Source: DASYXZ01 sp035308965
GTDB taxonomy: Bacteria; Acidobacteriota; Terriglobia; UBA7540
Assembly: GCA_035308965.1 (NCBI GenBank)
Contig: DATGFN010000060.1
Span: 207,105-271,104 of the forward strand
Length of the DNA stretch: 64,000 nt
Direction of reading: 5' to 3'
Position numbers and translations under genes: made by a program. Under the pieces are notes generated by a model, which searched no databases, was not told the DNA's origin, and saw nothing but the letters and a program-made list of their open reading frames with translations. This document shows positions 9,681 to 17,583 of the stretch, piece by piece. Positions within the stretch are counted from its first letter, which is position 1. Each line of letters starts with the position of its first letter.

Positions 9681-11246
9681 ATGCAAGATGAAGCCGCAAG
9701 TGTTGCGGAGGTACTGCAAAGAATCCGGACGCGGCTGGCTCGACAAATTGAGACTGAGCGCAATCTGAATTCTGGAGATCAACATCCGGCTCCAAGCAGC
9801 CAGGCGAATATCGAACATCTCCGAGAGTTGCTCGGTGAGGTCCAAGCACTTCACGGCCAAGTCGGAGTCTTGAATCCCCGCCATCCCGGTATTTTCAATG
9901 ATTTGATTCAGCAGTTTAAGAAAGCTTTACTCCGGATTTTGAGATGGTATTCCCGCCCAATTGTTCGTTATGAAGCTGTGAATATCCAATATCTGGGCGA
10001 AGTTATCCAAATTCTCGAACGACAGGAAGCCCAGTTGAAAAGCCTCGGAGGCAGACTCGGGTTGGCGGCAGATGACTTTGCCGACTTACGCTTGCGAACA
10101 CTGGGCAAACTCAATGAGATCGGAATTAAAATGGAGCCAAGGGCCACCGATCAGCCCGAGTCAATGCAGACCCAGCTTGATATCTTGGAAAAGACGGCGC
10201 AGACGGTAGCAAACTTGCGTGAAACCGCTAGTGTGAAGTCCCCCGCCGCGAGGATGGAAGCAGACTGGGACAAGCGCGCCCGGGAAGATGCCCGGTACTA
10301 TATCGATACAGGCCACTCTGAGACTGAGGAAGCATTCGAGAGGTCGGGCGAATGGGATCTAACTAATCACATTCTTCAAGGCATCGAGCTGAGTTCCCGC
10401 GCAACAGTATTGGAAATTGGCTGTGGGATCGGCCGTCTTCTGAAGCCATTAGCCCGGCGGGCCGGCCACGTAATCGGCGTTGATATTTCTAGCGAGATGG
10501 TGCGAAAGGCAAGAGCTCGGCTTGCTGAAATTCCGAACATTCAAATCCACAAAACGGATAACGACTTATCCATGGTTGAGTCGTCCTCGGTGGATTATTG
10601 TTTTTCCTTCGTGGTATTTCAGCATGTTCCTGACAAGCAATCAATATTCAACTATTTTGAGGAAACAAGCCGCATTTTGCGCGAAGGGGGAATATTCCGC
10701 TTTCAAACTAACCAGCGACCTGAAAAGTTTATGGAGTCCCACGTGGCCGGAACATGGGATGGAGTGGGATTGGAACATTTTGAAGTCGTGGCTCACTTAG
10801 AAGAGGCAGGATTCAAAATACTCGATACGTGGGGCGAAATGACCCATTACGCGTGGTACACGGCCGAGAAGGTAAAGAATGCAGGAACGGACGCGCCGGA
10901 GGGTTTGGTCCAATTCCGCGCGACAGTTGTTGACTCCGCGGCAGCCGAAAAGTTTTTAAAGCGCATAGGGGCGGAAATGAACAAACCCACGCTAGATGCT
11001 CTCCTCTCGCGCCGCGTGGCTTGGCGAGAGGCTTTGGATTTCTTAATCGAAAAATGGTCGCCCTTAAACAATGAAGAATTCATTCGAAATGTGCATAGCG
11101 CTTTACTTAACCGAGAGATCGGACGCGAGGCCATTCGCCCCAACTTGTCGATGATGGAAGATGGCAGACTTACGCGGAGCGTGTTCCTCGACTGCCTGGT
11201 CAGCTCCAAAGAATTTCGCGATGTCCTGGCCGGGATAAAGGGTTAG
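9681..11246 (+). CDS. SAM-dependent methyltransferase with N-terminal helical region and DUF4214-like tail
   Basis: A 521-residue protein. Residues 1-180 are helical and hydrophilic; about 195-380 is a class I methyltransferase (VLEIGCGIGRLLKPLARR motif I, VIGVDIS acidic strand, VDYCFSFVVFQHV). The last 70 residues resemble the DUF4214 helix bundle (FIRNVHSALLNREIGRE ... LVSSKEF) often fused to glycan enzymes. ATG 9681 has GAGGAG eight bases upstream and was preferred over a start 14 codons earlier. It is the third methyltransferase of this cluster, divergent from the two-domain glycosyltransferase. Confidence 0.87.
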   Translation: MQDEAASVAEVLQRIRTRLARQIETERNLNSGDQHPAPSSQANIEHLRELLGEVQALHGQVGVLNPRHPGIFNDLIQQFKKALLRILRWYSRPIVRYEAVNIQYLGEVIQILERQEAQLKSLGGRLGLAADDFADLRLRTLGKLNEIGIKMEPRATDQPESMQTQLDILEKTAQTVANLRETASVKSPAARMEADWDKRAREDARYYIDTGHSETEEAFERSGEWDLTNHILQGIELSSRATVLEIGCGIGRLLKPLARRAGHVIGVDISSEMVRKARARLAEIPNIQIHKTDNDLSMVESSSVDYCFSFVVFQHVPDKQSIFNYFEETSRILREGGIFRFQTNQRPEKFMESHVAGTWDGVGLEHFEVVAHLEEAGFKILDTWGEMTHYAWYTAEKVKNAGTDAPEGLVQFRATVVDSAAAEKFLKRIGAEMNKPTLDALLSRRVAWREALDFLIEKWSPLNNEEFIRNVHSALLNREIGREAIRPNLSMMEDGRLTRSVFLDCLVSSKEFRDVLAGIKG

Positions 11247-11280
11247 GACTCGCCAAATAATTCCCTTCGTCATCCGCAAC

Positions 11281-11814
11281 TTATTTGGACGGGGCCGCGG
11301 TCGTTCCTGGACCGGCCAGCGCCTTCTGCACCGATGCAGGAAGCTTATCGCCGTTGGCCAGCATCAGGCTAACCTGCCACATTTCCTTGTCGGAAAGAGC
11401 GGCGGCAAAGCTGGGCATGCCCGTCAAGCGGATACCATTCTTGACTTTCCAGTATGTCATTCCCGGGGGATCGTCGGCCACATCATGATTCGGCTGAAAG
11501 AGCTGGGGAGGCTTCGGGTACATCCCCTTGGCCAGCGCCGGCTCGGCCTGCTGAGGGATCCCGTGGCATAGGGCGCAATTCATGCGGTAAACGTCAGCGC
11601 CGGCAAGAAAAGTCGCCTCATTCGCTTGCTCCGGGGAACTGGTGGGCATTTCCTTGGCGATCCTGGCTTTGAGCGCCGCTTTCGCAATTACCTTTTCAAG
11701 CGGCAGGGGAGGATCGGCAGTGGCGGCCGGCGCCATTCCGGAAACAAGATAACCCACCACTCCGGCCGGAACTAAAATGAGTCCCAATATTAATCCCAGG
11801 ATGAATTTCTTCAT
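11281..11814 (-). CDS. Membrane-anchored or secreted monohaem cytochrome c
   Basis: A 177-residue protein with an N-terminal hydrophobic segment (residues about 4-30) and one haem motif CALCH near residue 80. The likely distal ligand is the Met in the TGMPSFAAALSDKEMWQVSLML block, a typical class I cytochrome c ending. It would carry electrons in the periplasm. It converges on the methyltransferase gene at 9681-11246, with 34 bases between the stops. A 134-bp palindromic repeat and the ars promoter lie upstream of its start. Its redox partner is unknown. Confidence 0.9.
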   Translation of the reverse strand: MKKFILGLILGLILVPAGVVGYLVSGMAPAATADPPLPLEKVIAKAALKARIAKEMPTSSPEQANEATFLAGADVYRMNCALCHGIPQQAEPALAKGMYPKPPQLFQPNHDVADDPPGMTYWKVKNGIRLTGMPSFAAALSDKEMWQVSLMLANGDKLPASVQKALAGPGTTAAPSK

Positions 11815-11933
11815 AGGCGCACTCCTCTTCTCAAAAAATACTGGCTAAAAGCGCAGCCGCAATCGTGATCCCGCCGCCGCACCTTCTTGCAATTATACGG
11901 CGATTTTGTGACTTCGGACCACCAGAGTTGCGG

Positions 11934-12067
11934 GGGGTAGCGGGTCAGCTTGATTCTATTGTAGCGGCGGTCTCTGAGCGCCGTCTTTTGATTCATTTGT
12001 TTCCGCCGATCCCCGCCTCGGAGGGGTAAACTCCGGCCGCCGCTACAACAAACTAACCCATTACCCC
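11934..12067. repeat. MITE-like palindromic repeat, family 1, copy 1
   Basis: A 134-bp non-coding element. Its ends are imperfect inverted repeats: GGGGTAGCGGGTCAGCTTG at the left and the complement of CAAACTAACCCATTACCCC at the right. Inside them a second inverted pair, TGTAGCGGCGG and CCGCCGCTACA, is perfect. A second copy with the same layout and a very similar core lies at 30968-31096. There is no reading frame, so it would need a transposase in trans, if it is mobile. It sits between the cytochrome c gene and the ars promoter. Confidence 0.8.
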
Positions 12068-12123
12068 AGGGGGAGTTCGGCGCGCGCTCAGTTGCGGCAC
12101 AGTTCGCCTGGGGGAGAAAACAT

Positions 12124-12151
12124 TTGACATATTCCATAATTCTAGTATCAT
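12124..12151 (+). promoter_or_regulatory. Promoter of the arsR-arsM-arsC operon
   Basis: The sequence shows a perfect -35 TTGACA at 12124-12129, a 16-base spacer and a -10 TATCAT at 12146-12151. The arsR ATG is at 12158, seven bases after the -10 box, which is where transcription should start. The arsR message is therefore probably leaderless, and no Shine-Dalgarno sequence is present. Confidence 0.8.
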
Positions 12152-12160
12152 CGAATTATG
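12135..12160. promoter_or_regulatory. Probable ArsR operator palindrome
   Basis: Perfect inverted repeat CATAATTC (12135-12142) and GAATTATG (12153-12160) with a ten-base centre. It covers the -10 box and the arsR start codon. ArsR/SmtB repressors bind such imperfect or perfect dyads at their own promoters and leave when As(III) binds; assignment to this ArsR is inference from position. Confidence 0.7.
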
Positions 12161-12553
12161 AAGCCGCGCCAAGATCCCAAGCAAGTCACTCGCTATGCGG
12201 AAATGTTTGCCGCTATGGGCGCAGAGCCGCGACTGCGCATCGTTCAACTTCTGCTGACGGCGCACCCGCAGGGTTTGGTGGTGGGCGATATTCAAGAGGA
12301 CTTGGAAATTCCCGCCTCCACGCTCTCCCACCATCTCGAAAAACTGAAGAATGAAGGATTGGTTCGAGTTCGGCGCGAAGGCACTTTCCTTTGGTATATC
12401 GCCAACACGAGCGCGCTCCAGGAATTAATGGATTTCCTTTATGCGGAGTGCTGCACGCGCAGCAAGGCGATTGAACCGGACGAACTTGTTTCAATTACGG
12501 CAGCAACATCCAGAACTCTAGGGAGGAAAATAAATGAGCACCGAAAGCATTAA
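12158..12553 (+). CDS. arsR: ArsR-family metalloregulator
   Basis: A 131-residue winged-helix repressor. The core (LRIVQLLLTAHP...STLSHHLEKLKNEGLVRVRREGTFLWY) is typical of ArsR/SmtB, with the recognition helix at about residues 48-65. The inducer site is not in the alpha3 ELCVCDL position of E. coli ArsR; instead a Cys-Cys pair lies in the C-terminal part (ECCTRS, near residue 97), a placement known in some As(III)-sensing members. It overlaps arsM by 20 bases, so translation may be coupled, and it is expected to repress its own operon until arsenite binds. Confidence 0.9.
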   Translation: MKPRQDPKQVTRYAEMFAAMGAEPRLRIVQLLLTAHPQGLVVGDIQEDLEIPASTLSHHLEKLKNEGLVRVRREGTFLWYIANTSALQELMDFLYAECCTRSKAIEPDELVSITAATSRTLGRKINEHRKH

Positions 12554-13400
12554 GGAAATGGTGAAAGAAAAATATGGTCAGGCCGCCTTGCGCGTGACGG
12601 AAGGCAAGGCGACGACGTGCTGTGGCACCCAGTCGCCCAGCGGAATGGGGCAAACCGACCCCATCACCCAGAATCTCTATGACGCGGCGCAGAAGTCGGA
12701 GCTGCCCAGCGAGGCCGTGCAGGCTTCGCTCGGTTGCGGCAATCCCACCGCCCTTGCGCAATTGAAGCCCGGGGAGACTGTGCTTGACCTGGGCTCGGGC
12801 GGCGGCATTGACGTTTTGCTCTCCGCCAAGCGCGTGGGGCCGTCGGGCAAAGCTTACGGCCTGGATATGACGGACGAAATGCTGGCGCTGGCCCGCGAGA
12901 ATCAGCGCAAGGCGGGAGTGCAGAACGTCGAGTTTCTGAAGGGCGAGATTGAGAATGTTCCGCTGCCCGACAATTCGGTGGACGTGATCATCTCCAACTG
13001 CGTGATCAACCTCTCGGCGGATAAAGACCGCGTGATGCGCGAGGCTTTCCGCGTGCTGAAACCCGGCGGGCGTTTTACAGTCTCTGACGTGGTGGTGCGC
13101 GGCGAAATGCCGAAAGAAATTCAGCGGAAGATTGAACTTTGGGCGGGCTGCGTGGCCGGCGCACTGGAAGAGACGGACTACCGCGCCAAACTGGCCACCG
13201 CAGGCTTTGAAGCAATCGATATCGAGCCCACTCGAATCTATCGGACGGAGGATGCAAAGGAATTCCTTTGTGCCGAGGGGATCGACGTTACTTCCCTTGC
13301 GCCTTTGGTGGATGGGAAATTTATGAGCGCCTTCGTGCGGGCGAAAAAGCCGGCCGCGTCCTGCTGCGAGCCCACCTGCTGCGGACCGTCCGCGAATTAG
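12534..13400 (+). CDS. arsM: Arsenite S-adenosylmethionine methyltransferase
   Basis: A 288-residue protein. It has motif I VLDLGSGGGIDVLLSAKRVG, then the arsenite-methyltransferase blocks IISNCVINLSADKDRVMREAFRVLKPGGR (with the As-binding cysteine in SNCVIN) and LWAGCVAGALEE (second cysteine). A further CC pair lies near residue 30 and a Cys-rich tail (SCCEPTCCGPS) ends the protein. The family methylates As(III) stepwise to volatile or less retained species in the cytoplasm. A GGGAGG lies before the ATG within the end of arsR. It sits between arsR and arsC. Confidence 0.95.
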   Translation: MSTESIKEMVKEKYGQAALRVTEGKATTCCGTQSPSGMGQTDPITQNLYDAAQKSELPSEAVQASLGCGNPTALAQLKPGETVLDLGSGGGIDVLLSAKRVGPSGKAYGLDMTDEMLALARENQRKAGVQNVEFLKGEIENVPLPDNSVDVIISNCVINLSADKDRVMREAFRVLKPGGRFTVSDVVVRGEMPKEIQRKIELWAGCVAGALEETDYRAKLATAGFEAIDIEPTRIYRTEDAKEFLCAEGIDVTSLAPLVDGKFMSAFVRAKKPAASCCEPTCCGPSAN

Positions 13401-13420
13401 CAAATGGAGTGGGCAGCCCC

Positions 13421-13834
13421 ATGAAAGTTCTTATTCTCTGCACGGGCAATTCGGCGCGCAGCCAGATGGCGGAAGGCTTGCTGAGGCACGACACGGGCGA
13501 TACCGTCCAAGCTTACAGCGCCGGCACCAAACCCACTCACGTCCGCCCCGAGGCCATTGCCGCCATGGGCGAAGTCGGGATTGATATTTCGCGTCAACGG
13601 TCGAAATCAGTCGATGAGTTTTCGGGACAGAAGTTTGATACGGTCATCACCGTGTGCGACAACGCAAAGGAAAGTTGTCCTGTCTTCCCGGCGGGAACGA
13701 AACGAATTCATTGGAGCATCGAGGACCCCGCCGCCGTGATGGGCTCGGAAGCCGAGAGACTTGCGGCCTTCAGGCGCATCCGCGATGAACTGAGAGCGCG
13801 CTTGCGGGATTTTGCCCGGAATGAGGCCGTCTAG
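13421..13834 (+). CDS. arsC: Arsenate reductase, low-molecular-weight phosphatase type
   Basis: A 137-residue protein with the P-loop C-T-G-N-S-A-R-S (Cys8 nucleophile, CX5R) and two later cysteines in VCDNAKESCPVFP, which serve as the disulfide relay in thioredoxin-linked ArsC. It reduces arsenate to arsenite, the substrate of ArsM. ATG 13421 begins the fold directly. It follows arsM by 20 bases and its stop overlaps the convergent gene at 13831 by four bases. No arsenite efflux gene is in this operon, so detoxification here rests on methylation. Confidence 0.93.
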   Translation: MKVLILCTGNSARSQMAEGLLRHDTGDTVQAYSAGTKPTHVRPEAIAAMGEVGIDISRQRSKSVDEFSGQKFDTVITVCDNAKESCPVFPAGTKRIHWSIEDPAAVMGSEAERLAAFRRIRDELRARLRDFARNEAV

Positions 13835-14661
13835 TTTGCCAGTTTTTTGAAATCACTAAACTCGCTGTGTTGGCGCACGCGAATGGGTGTAAACAGTTTG
13901 CGCGCGTCAATGGCGAAAATAAGATTTTCCATCATCCAAACCTTGGACTCCACCCACCGCCTTTGCAGAAGTAGGTCGACCTGGCGTACCGAACCCAGGA
14001 TGCCGTAAAACGAAGTCGGCTCGGTTAAGTGGAGATCGCATTTCACCAGGGAGTAATCCTGCTCGTCCACCCAAACCTTGCCTTGCATATGTGTGATGAT
14101 CTTTTCACTGTTATTGCGCACCGGGAGGTCTCCCGCCCTGGGGATGACGGTGATGACATAGCTTGGGCGGCCGTTAAGATCCTCCTGCCCCACCACGTCA
14201 AACCTAAAGTGGCCCAAAAATTGTTTGTCCAACTTTAGGCTGTCCCTATCGTCTTTCGCCGGCCCGGCAGCCTTTTTGTGTTGTTCATCCAAAAACTTCT
14301 TTTCGCGTTCGGCTTGCTTCCGTTGCTCGTCGGCAACCAGCGGTTTTCCGTCCTTGGCAATCAGCCGCGGAAAGGAGTGGTTTTCCAGGAGTACGATCTG
14401 GAAAGTTTCGTCGCTGTGCTCCCTCACCGTGCCGTTCTTGTCCAATTCGTCGTGCAGCCGCCGTTCAATGTACCCATACTTATCGTCGAGGTTTTCCCGT
14501 TCCTCTTGGTGCGAACGCGCCACGAATTTCTCCACCAACTCGTCGGCCTTGGGCAGTGTCGGGCCAGACGCGGCAGGGAAAACGCAAACGCCGGCGGTGA
14601 CAGTCCAAAGAAAGCCTGCGAATATTTGGACTTTGGGTTTCAGCCAGCCGAACTTGCGCAT
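13831..14661 (-). CDS. Secreted LolA/LppX-like protein of unknown function
   Basis: A 276-residue protein with a signal peptide (about residues 1-33). The mature part starts with PKADELVEKFVAR, the opening helix common in LolA-like outer membrane lipoprotein-sorting proteins, then a Lys/Glu/Gln-rich insertion (about 105-150) and beta strands (GRPSYVITVIPRAG, GKVWVDEQDYSLVKCDLH) of a half-barrel. I infer a LolA/LppX-type lipid-binding fold without a known ligand. It converges with arsC, sharing four bases. Confidence 0.75.
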   Translation of the reverse strand: MRKFGWLKPKVQIFAGFLWTVTAGVCVFPAASGPTLPKADELVEKFVARSHQEERENLDDKYGYIERRLHDELDKNGTVREHSDETFQIVLLENHSFPRLIAKDGKPLVADEQRKQAEREKKFLDEQHKKAAGPAKDDRDSLKLDKQFLGHFRFDVVGQEDLNGRPSYVITVIPRAGDLPVRNNSEKIITHMQGKVWVDEQDYSLVKCDLHLTEPTSFYGILGSVRQVDLLLQRRWVESKVWMMENLIFAIDARKLFTPIRVRQHSEFSDFKKLAN

Positions 14662-14791
14662 ATGCCCCGAATGTTACCTGAATCGCCCCGCGGGCGTCGA
14701 GTCATGCGGATGGCAATCCCGGTAATTTGGAACCCAGGCGCCCACTCGAACGATGCCGGATTGAGATTACAACTCCGGCCGTTATCGATTT

Positions 14792-15199
14792 TCAGCGGCT
14801 TGCGACGAAAGCAAGGGCTTCGCCCATCAATAGCGCGGCTACCAACTCATAGGCAAGCTGAAGCAGCACGGTGCTGAATGGCCATGGCTGAATTGCGTAA
14901 TAGATGAAGTAGCGGCTGACGGTGGCGATGAACCAAACCGCGATTCCGTAACCAAGGCCTTGCATCATCCACGCGCTGCCAGCGGAGGATCGCGGAAAAA
15001 GCCAGACGAATGCGACGGCAAAGAAGAAAAATCCGACCAGCAGGAAAGGCGCGTGCGCCTGGCCGTCGGCATCGCTTCTCATCAAACCGGCGCTCTGTCG
15101 GTACACGCCTTGCAACAGAATGGCGTGGATCAGGAAGTTTGTCGCCGCGGTCAAAATGAAAATCATGATGAAGGCGAGAATTGCTCTTTTCCAGGTCAT
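14792..15199 (-). CDS. Small integral membrane protein, four predicted helices
   Basis: A 135-residue hydrophobic protein with about four membrane segments (residues 5-25, 48-68, 76-97, 110-130). I do not recognise the family. The start at 15199 was chosen for the AAGGAG nine bases upstream; a longer frame begins 13 codons earlier without one. It lies downstream of the TetR/SRPBCC pair on the same strand, so it may share their transcript. Confidence 0.75.
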   Translation of the reverse strand: MTWKRAILAFIMIFILTAATNFLIHAILLQGVYRQSAGLMRSDADGQAHAPFLLVGFFFFAVAFVWLFPRSSAGSAWMMQGLGYGIAVWFIATVSRYFIYYAIQPWPFSTVLLQLAYELVAALLMGEALAFVASR

Positions 15200-15277
15200 C
15201 AGAGTGTCTCCTTGGTTGGAATTGCGATTAGCGTTCAACGTGCATATGTTTTTCGGAATCGGCCGCAGGTCTGCTGC

Positions 15278-15871
15278 TTACTCGTATGGGTCTTTCTTGC
15301 TCCAGTCGATCGGGCCGAATTTAAATCGATGGTAAAGGGCTTTCAGTGTGGCCGCATCTCCGCGTCGGAAGAATTCATAGGTCTTGTCCCAGTCCGGCCC
15401 GTTCTTCCAACCCACGATGGATTCCGTAACTTTTATTTTGTTTTGGCCGAGGTCTTTCAACGTCAGCACGGAAAAAAGACAATTGGCGTCGCGGAGTTCT
15501 TTGGGAAAGAAGTCGGTGAGGCCGATCTTGATGGAAAACATTTCCATCGGCAAATAATTCAAAACCGTATTGTGGATGGTTCCAGGGTCGCCCAGCTTCG
15601 ACCCCACTTTGTAATTGGCGAACCAGTCGCCGCCAGTCCTTAGCTCCATGGTCAATACCGGCGCGGCAAAAGTGCGAAGCCCTTCCGACGTGGTAAGGGT
15701 TTGCCACACTTGCTCGAGTGTCGCATCCACCACGATCTCCTGCTGGAGAATCCGTTCGCCCCCGCGACTGGTGAATGAAGTTTCCCTAACCTCCTGAGCA
15801 GAAAGGGGTGCGCTTGAGAGCAGGAGCAAGGGGAGTGTCAAGCACAGAGACGAATGGTATGGATGTTTCAT
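15278..15871 (-). CDS. Exported SRPBCC (START/Bet v1-like) domain protein
   Basis: A 197-residue protein with a signal peptide ending near SAQ (residues about 1-25). The rest is an SRPBCC/AHSA1-like fold: an opening strand EIVVDATLEQVWQTLTTSEGLRTFAAP, a central GG-D-WFANY turn and a long final helix (FFRRGDAATLKALYHRF). These folds bind hydrophobic ligands; most are cytoplasmic, so export is a little unusual. Its start overlaps the TetR stop (ATGA), so the regulator probably controls it. Confidence 0.83.
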   Translation of the reverse strand: MKHPYHSSLCLTLPLLLLSSAPLSAQEVRETSFTSRGGERILQQEIVVDATLEQVWQTLTTSEGLRTFAAPVLTMELRTGGDWFANYKVGSKLGDPGTIHNTVLNYLPMEMFSIKIGLTDFFPKELRDANCLFSVLTLKDLGQNKIKVTESIVGWKNGPDWDKTYEFFRRGDAATLKALYHRFKFGPIDWSKKDPYE

Positions 15872-16533
15872 CTTCGGGCCACCTTCCTTTTACCAGGCCG
15901 AGCGGCCGGTCGATTCTTCGGCTTCGGGCCTTGAAGCCGATCGAAGTAATCTCGTAATTGGAGGACCGAAGCGTCAAAGGGCTCAAGGCTTTGGTGGGCG
16001 CGCGCTTGCATCACCGCGCCTTCCATCACCGTCAAAATAAAAACCGCCAGCGCGTGGATGTCCGCGTCCGGAGGGAGTCGATCCTTCGCGTCCTCCAAAC
16101 ATTTGCGCACCCATCCCCGCCATCCTTCAAAATTGGCCGCGATTTTTGCCCGGGCTTTTGGCATCGCATCGCCGACTTCGAGAGCCAGATTGCCGATAGG
16201 GCATCCCTGTGTGCACCCGCTCAGCAACAGGCCCTGGCGGTAGCCGTCCAGCAATCCAAAAATCCTTTCCAGAGGATCCTTGACGCGCTCGAACAGGGGC
16301 CTGATCAAGACGGGGAAAAGTAGTTCCGTGTATAAATCGAGAACGCCCAGCAGCAAGTCTTCCTTGGTGTGAAAAAAATAATAAACGCTTCCCAGGTTGG
16401 CCTGCGTCCGCTCGGCGACATCGGCCAAAGTGGTATTCTCATATCCCTGCTCCCAGAAGAGGAGACGCGCCCCCTCAAGAATCCTTGAGCGTTTGCCCTC
16501 ACCGTACTGCATGGGTTGCGTTGGTGTTTCCAA
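15868..16533 (-). CDS. TetR-family transcriptional regulator
   Basis: A 221-residue protein. The TetR helix-turn-helix occupies about residues 13-60 (RILEGARLLFWEQGYENTTLADVAERTQANLGSVYYFFHTKEDLL). The ligand domain carries GCTQGCPIGNLALE, a block common in regulators related to AcrR/NemR-like reactive-compound sensors, with two cysteines four residues apart. The C-terminus is basic and Pro-rich. The gene overlaps the SRPBCC gene by four bases. Its first ATG lies about three bases from the predicted transcription start, with no Shine-Dalgarno, so its message appears leaderless. Confidence 0.92.
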   Translation of the reverse strand: METPTQPMQYGEGKRSRILEGARLLFWEQGYENTTLADVAERTQANLGSVYYFFHTKEDLLLGVLDLYTELLFPVLIRPLFERVKDPLERIFGLLDGYRQGLLLSGCTQGCPIGNLALEVGDAMPKARAKIAANFEGWRGWVRKCLEDAKDRLPPDADIHALAVFILTVMEGAVMQARAHQSLEPFDASVLQLRDYFDRLQGPKPKNRPAARPGKRKVARR

Positions 16534-16542
16534 GAGGGGTTC

Positions 16543-16572
16543 ATCTTAGTTAGTTGACTAACTTAGTGTCAA
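16543..16572 (-). promoter_or_regulatory. Promoter and palindromic operator of the TetR gene
   Basis: Reading the minus strand, a -35 TTGACA lies at 16572-16567, an 18-base spacer follows and a -10 TAAGAT lies at 16548-16543. The spacer contains the perfect dyad AGTTAGT-TG-ACTAACT (16548-16563 on the plus strand). A TetR dimer bound there would cover both boxes, so autorepression is likely. Confidence 0.75.
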
Positions 16573-16746
16573 GTGAATTTTCCCTGGGCGGAGTTGACGC
16601 ATCCTCCACCTCAGCGCCCGAATTGGGCCGGGCAGAAGCCGAAGCCGCATGCGCGAAGGGCTTCTGCGGCGAACCGGCGCATGATAAAGTATCACCGGGT
16701 AATTTCCGTGAGACCTCGGCCTTACGGCCAAACAAGGAGCGTTGGA

Positions 16747-17436
16747 ATGAAAAGGCTGACTTTGATTTTTGTGCTGCTCGCATTTTGTGTCCCCCCCTTG
16801 GCGGCGGAGACTCAACTGGAAAAGGCCACCAACGTGGTTAACGAGATCATGGGCACGCCCGACAACGGGATTCCCAGCGACTTGCTGAATCGAGCCGTGT
16901 GCGTCGGCATTGTTCCCTCGCAGCTCAAAGGCGCGTTCATTGTTGGCGGTTCATATGGGCGCGGCGTGTTGATTTGCCGCAAGGGCGGGAACGGGGAGTG
17001 GGGTGCGCCTTCCATGTTCACCCTGGGTGGGGCAAGCGTGGGATTCCAGATCGGCGGGAAGGCCACCGACGTCGTCTTTATCGTGATGAACCCGGACGGA
17101 GCGAAGAAGCTTGTGCAAGACAGCGTGAAGCTGGGCGGGGAGGCGTCAGTTGCGGCCGGTCCTGTGGGCCGGTCCGCGGAGGGCGCCACAGACGTCCAAC
17201 TCCATGCCGAGATTCTAAGCTACTCGCGGACGCGCGGATTGTTCGCCGGTGTATCGCTGGACGGGGCCATGGTGAAGCAAGATAGAGACGACAACGCCCA
17301 ACTTTACGGGCAGAGGATTAGCGCCAGGGATATCTTGATTAAAGGTGCAGTTCCGCCCCCGGCCGCCGCCGCTCCGCTGGACAAAGTACTGATGCGATAT
17401 TCGCCCAAGGGCGGACAATCCTTCGGTTCAATGTAA
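16747..17436 (+). CDS. SYLF (YSC84-like) domain secreted lipid-binding protein
   Basis: A 229-residue protein with a signal peptide (residues 1-19). The mature part is a full SYLF domain: IPSDLLNRAVCVGIVPS, GAFIVGGSYGRGVLICRK, PSMFTLGGASVGFQIGGKATDVVFIVMN, then the Ser-x-Tyr-x-Arg turn SYSRTRGLFAGVSLDGA that names the family. SYLF domains bind phosphoinositides in eukaryotes; bacterial members are secreted and poorly understood. AAGGAG precedes ATG 16747. It runs alone on the plus strand and converges on the permease gene. Confidence 0.9.
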   Translation: MKRLTLIFVLLAFCVPPLAAETQLEKATNVVNEIMGTPDNGIPSDLLNRAVCVGIVPSQLKGAFIVGGSYGRGVLICRKGGNGEWGAPSMFTLGGASVGFQIGGKATDVVFIVMNPDGAKKLVQDSVKLGGEASVAAGPVGRSAEGATDVQLHAEILSYSRTRGLFAGVSLDGAMVKQDRDDNAQLYGQRISARDILIKGAVPPPAAAAPLDKVLMRYSPKGGQSFGSM

Positions 17437-17583
17437 CAGGCCATCGCCCCCGGCCCAGAAAAAGGGCCCATAAGATACGTGGGATTCTTCCCCAGGGGTT
17501 GAAGGTTCATGTTTTGTTTTCTTGTGGATTATCGGGAGGCGTAGTGAACCAGATCCTCCCTCTGGATCTCCTCCGCTCCACCA

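Noticed and set aside
12495..13403. A 302-codon minus-strand frame opposite arsM
   Set aside because: It is a shadow of arsM, which has all the family motifs; His/Arg/Gly-rich translation is typical of antisense frames in GC-rich DNA.
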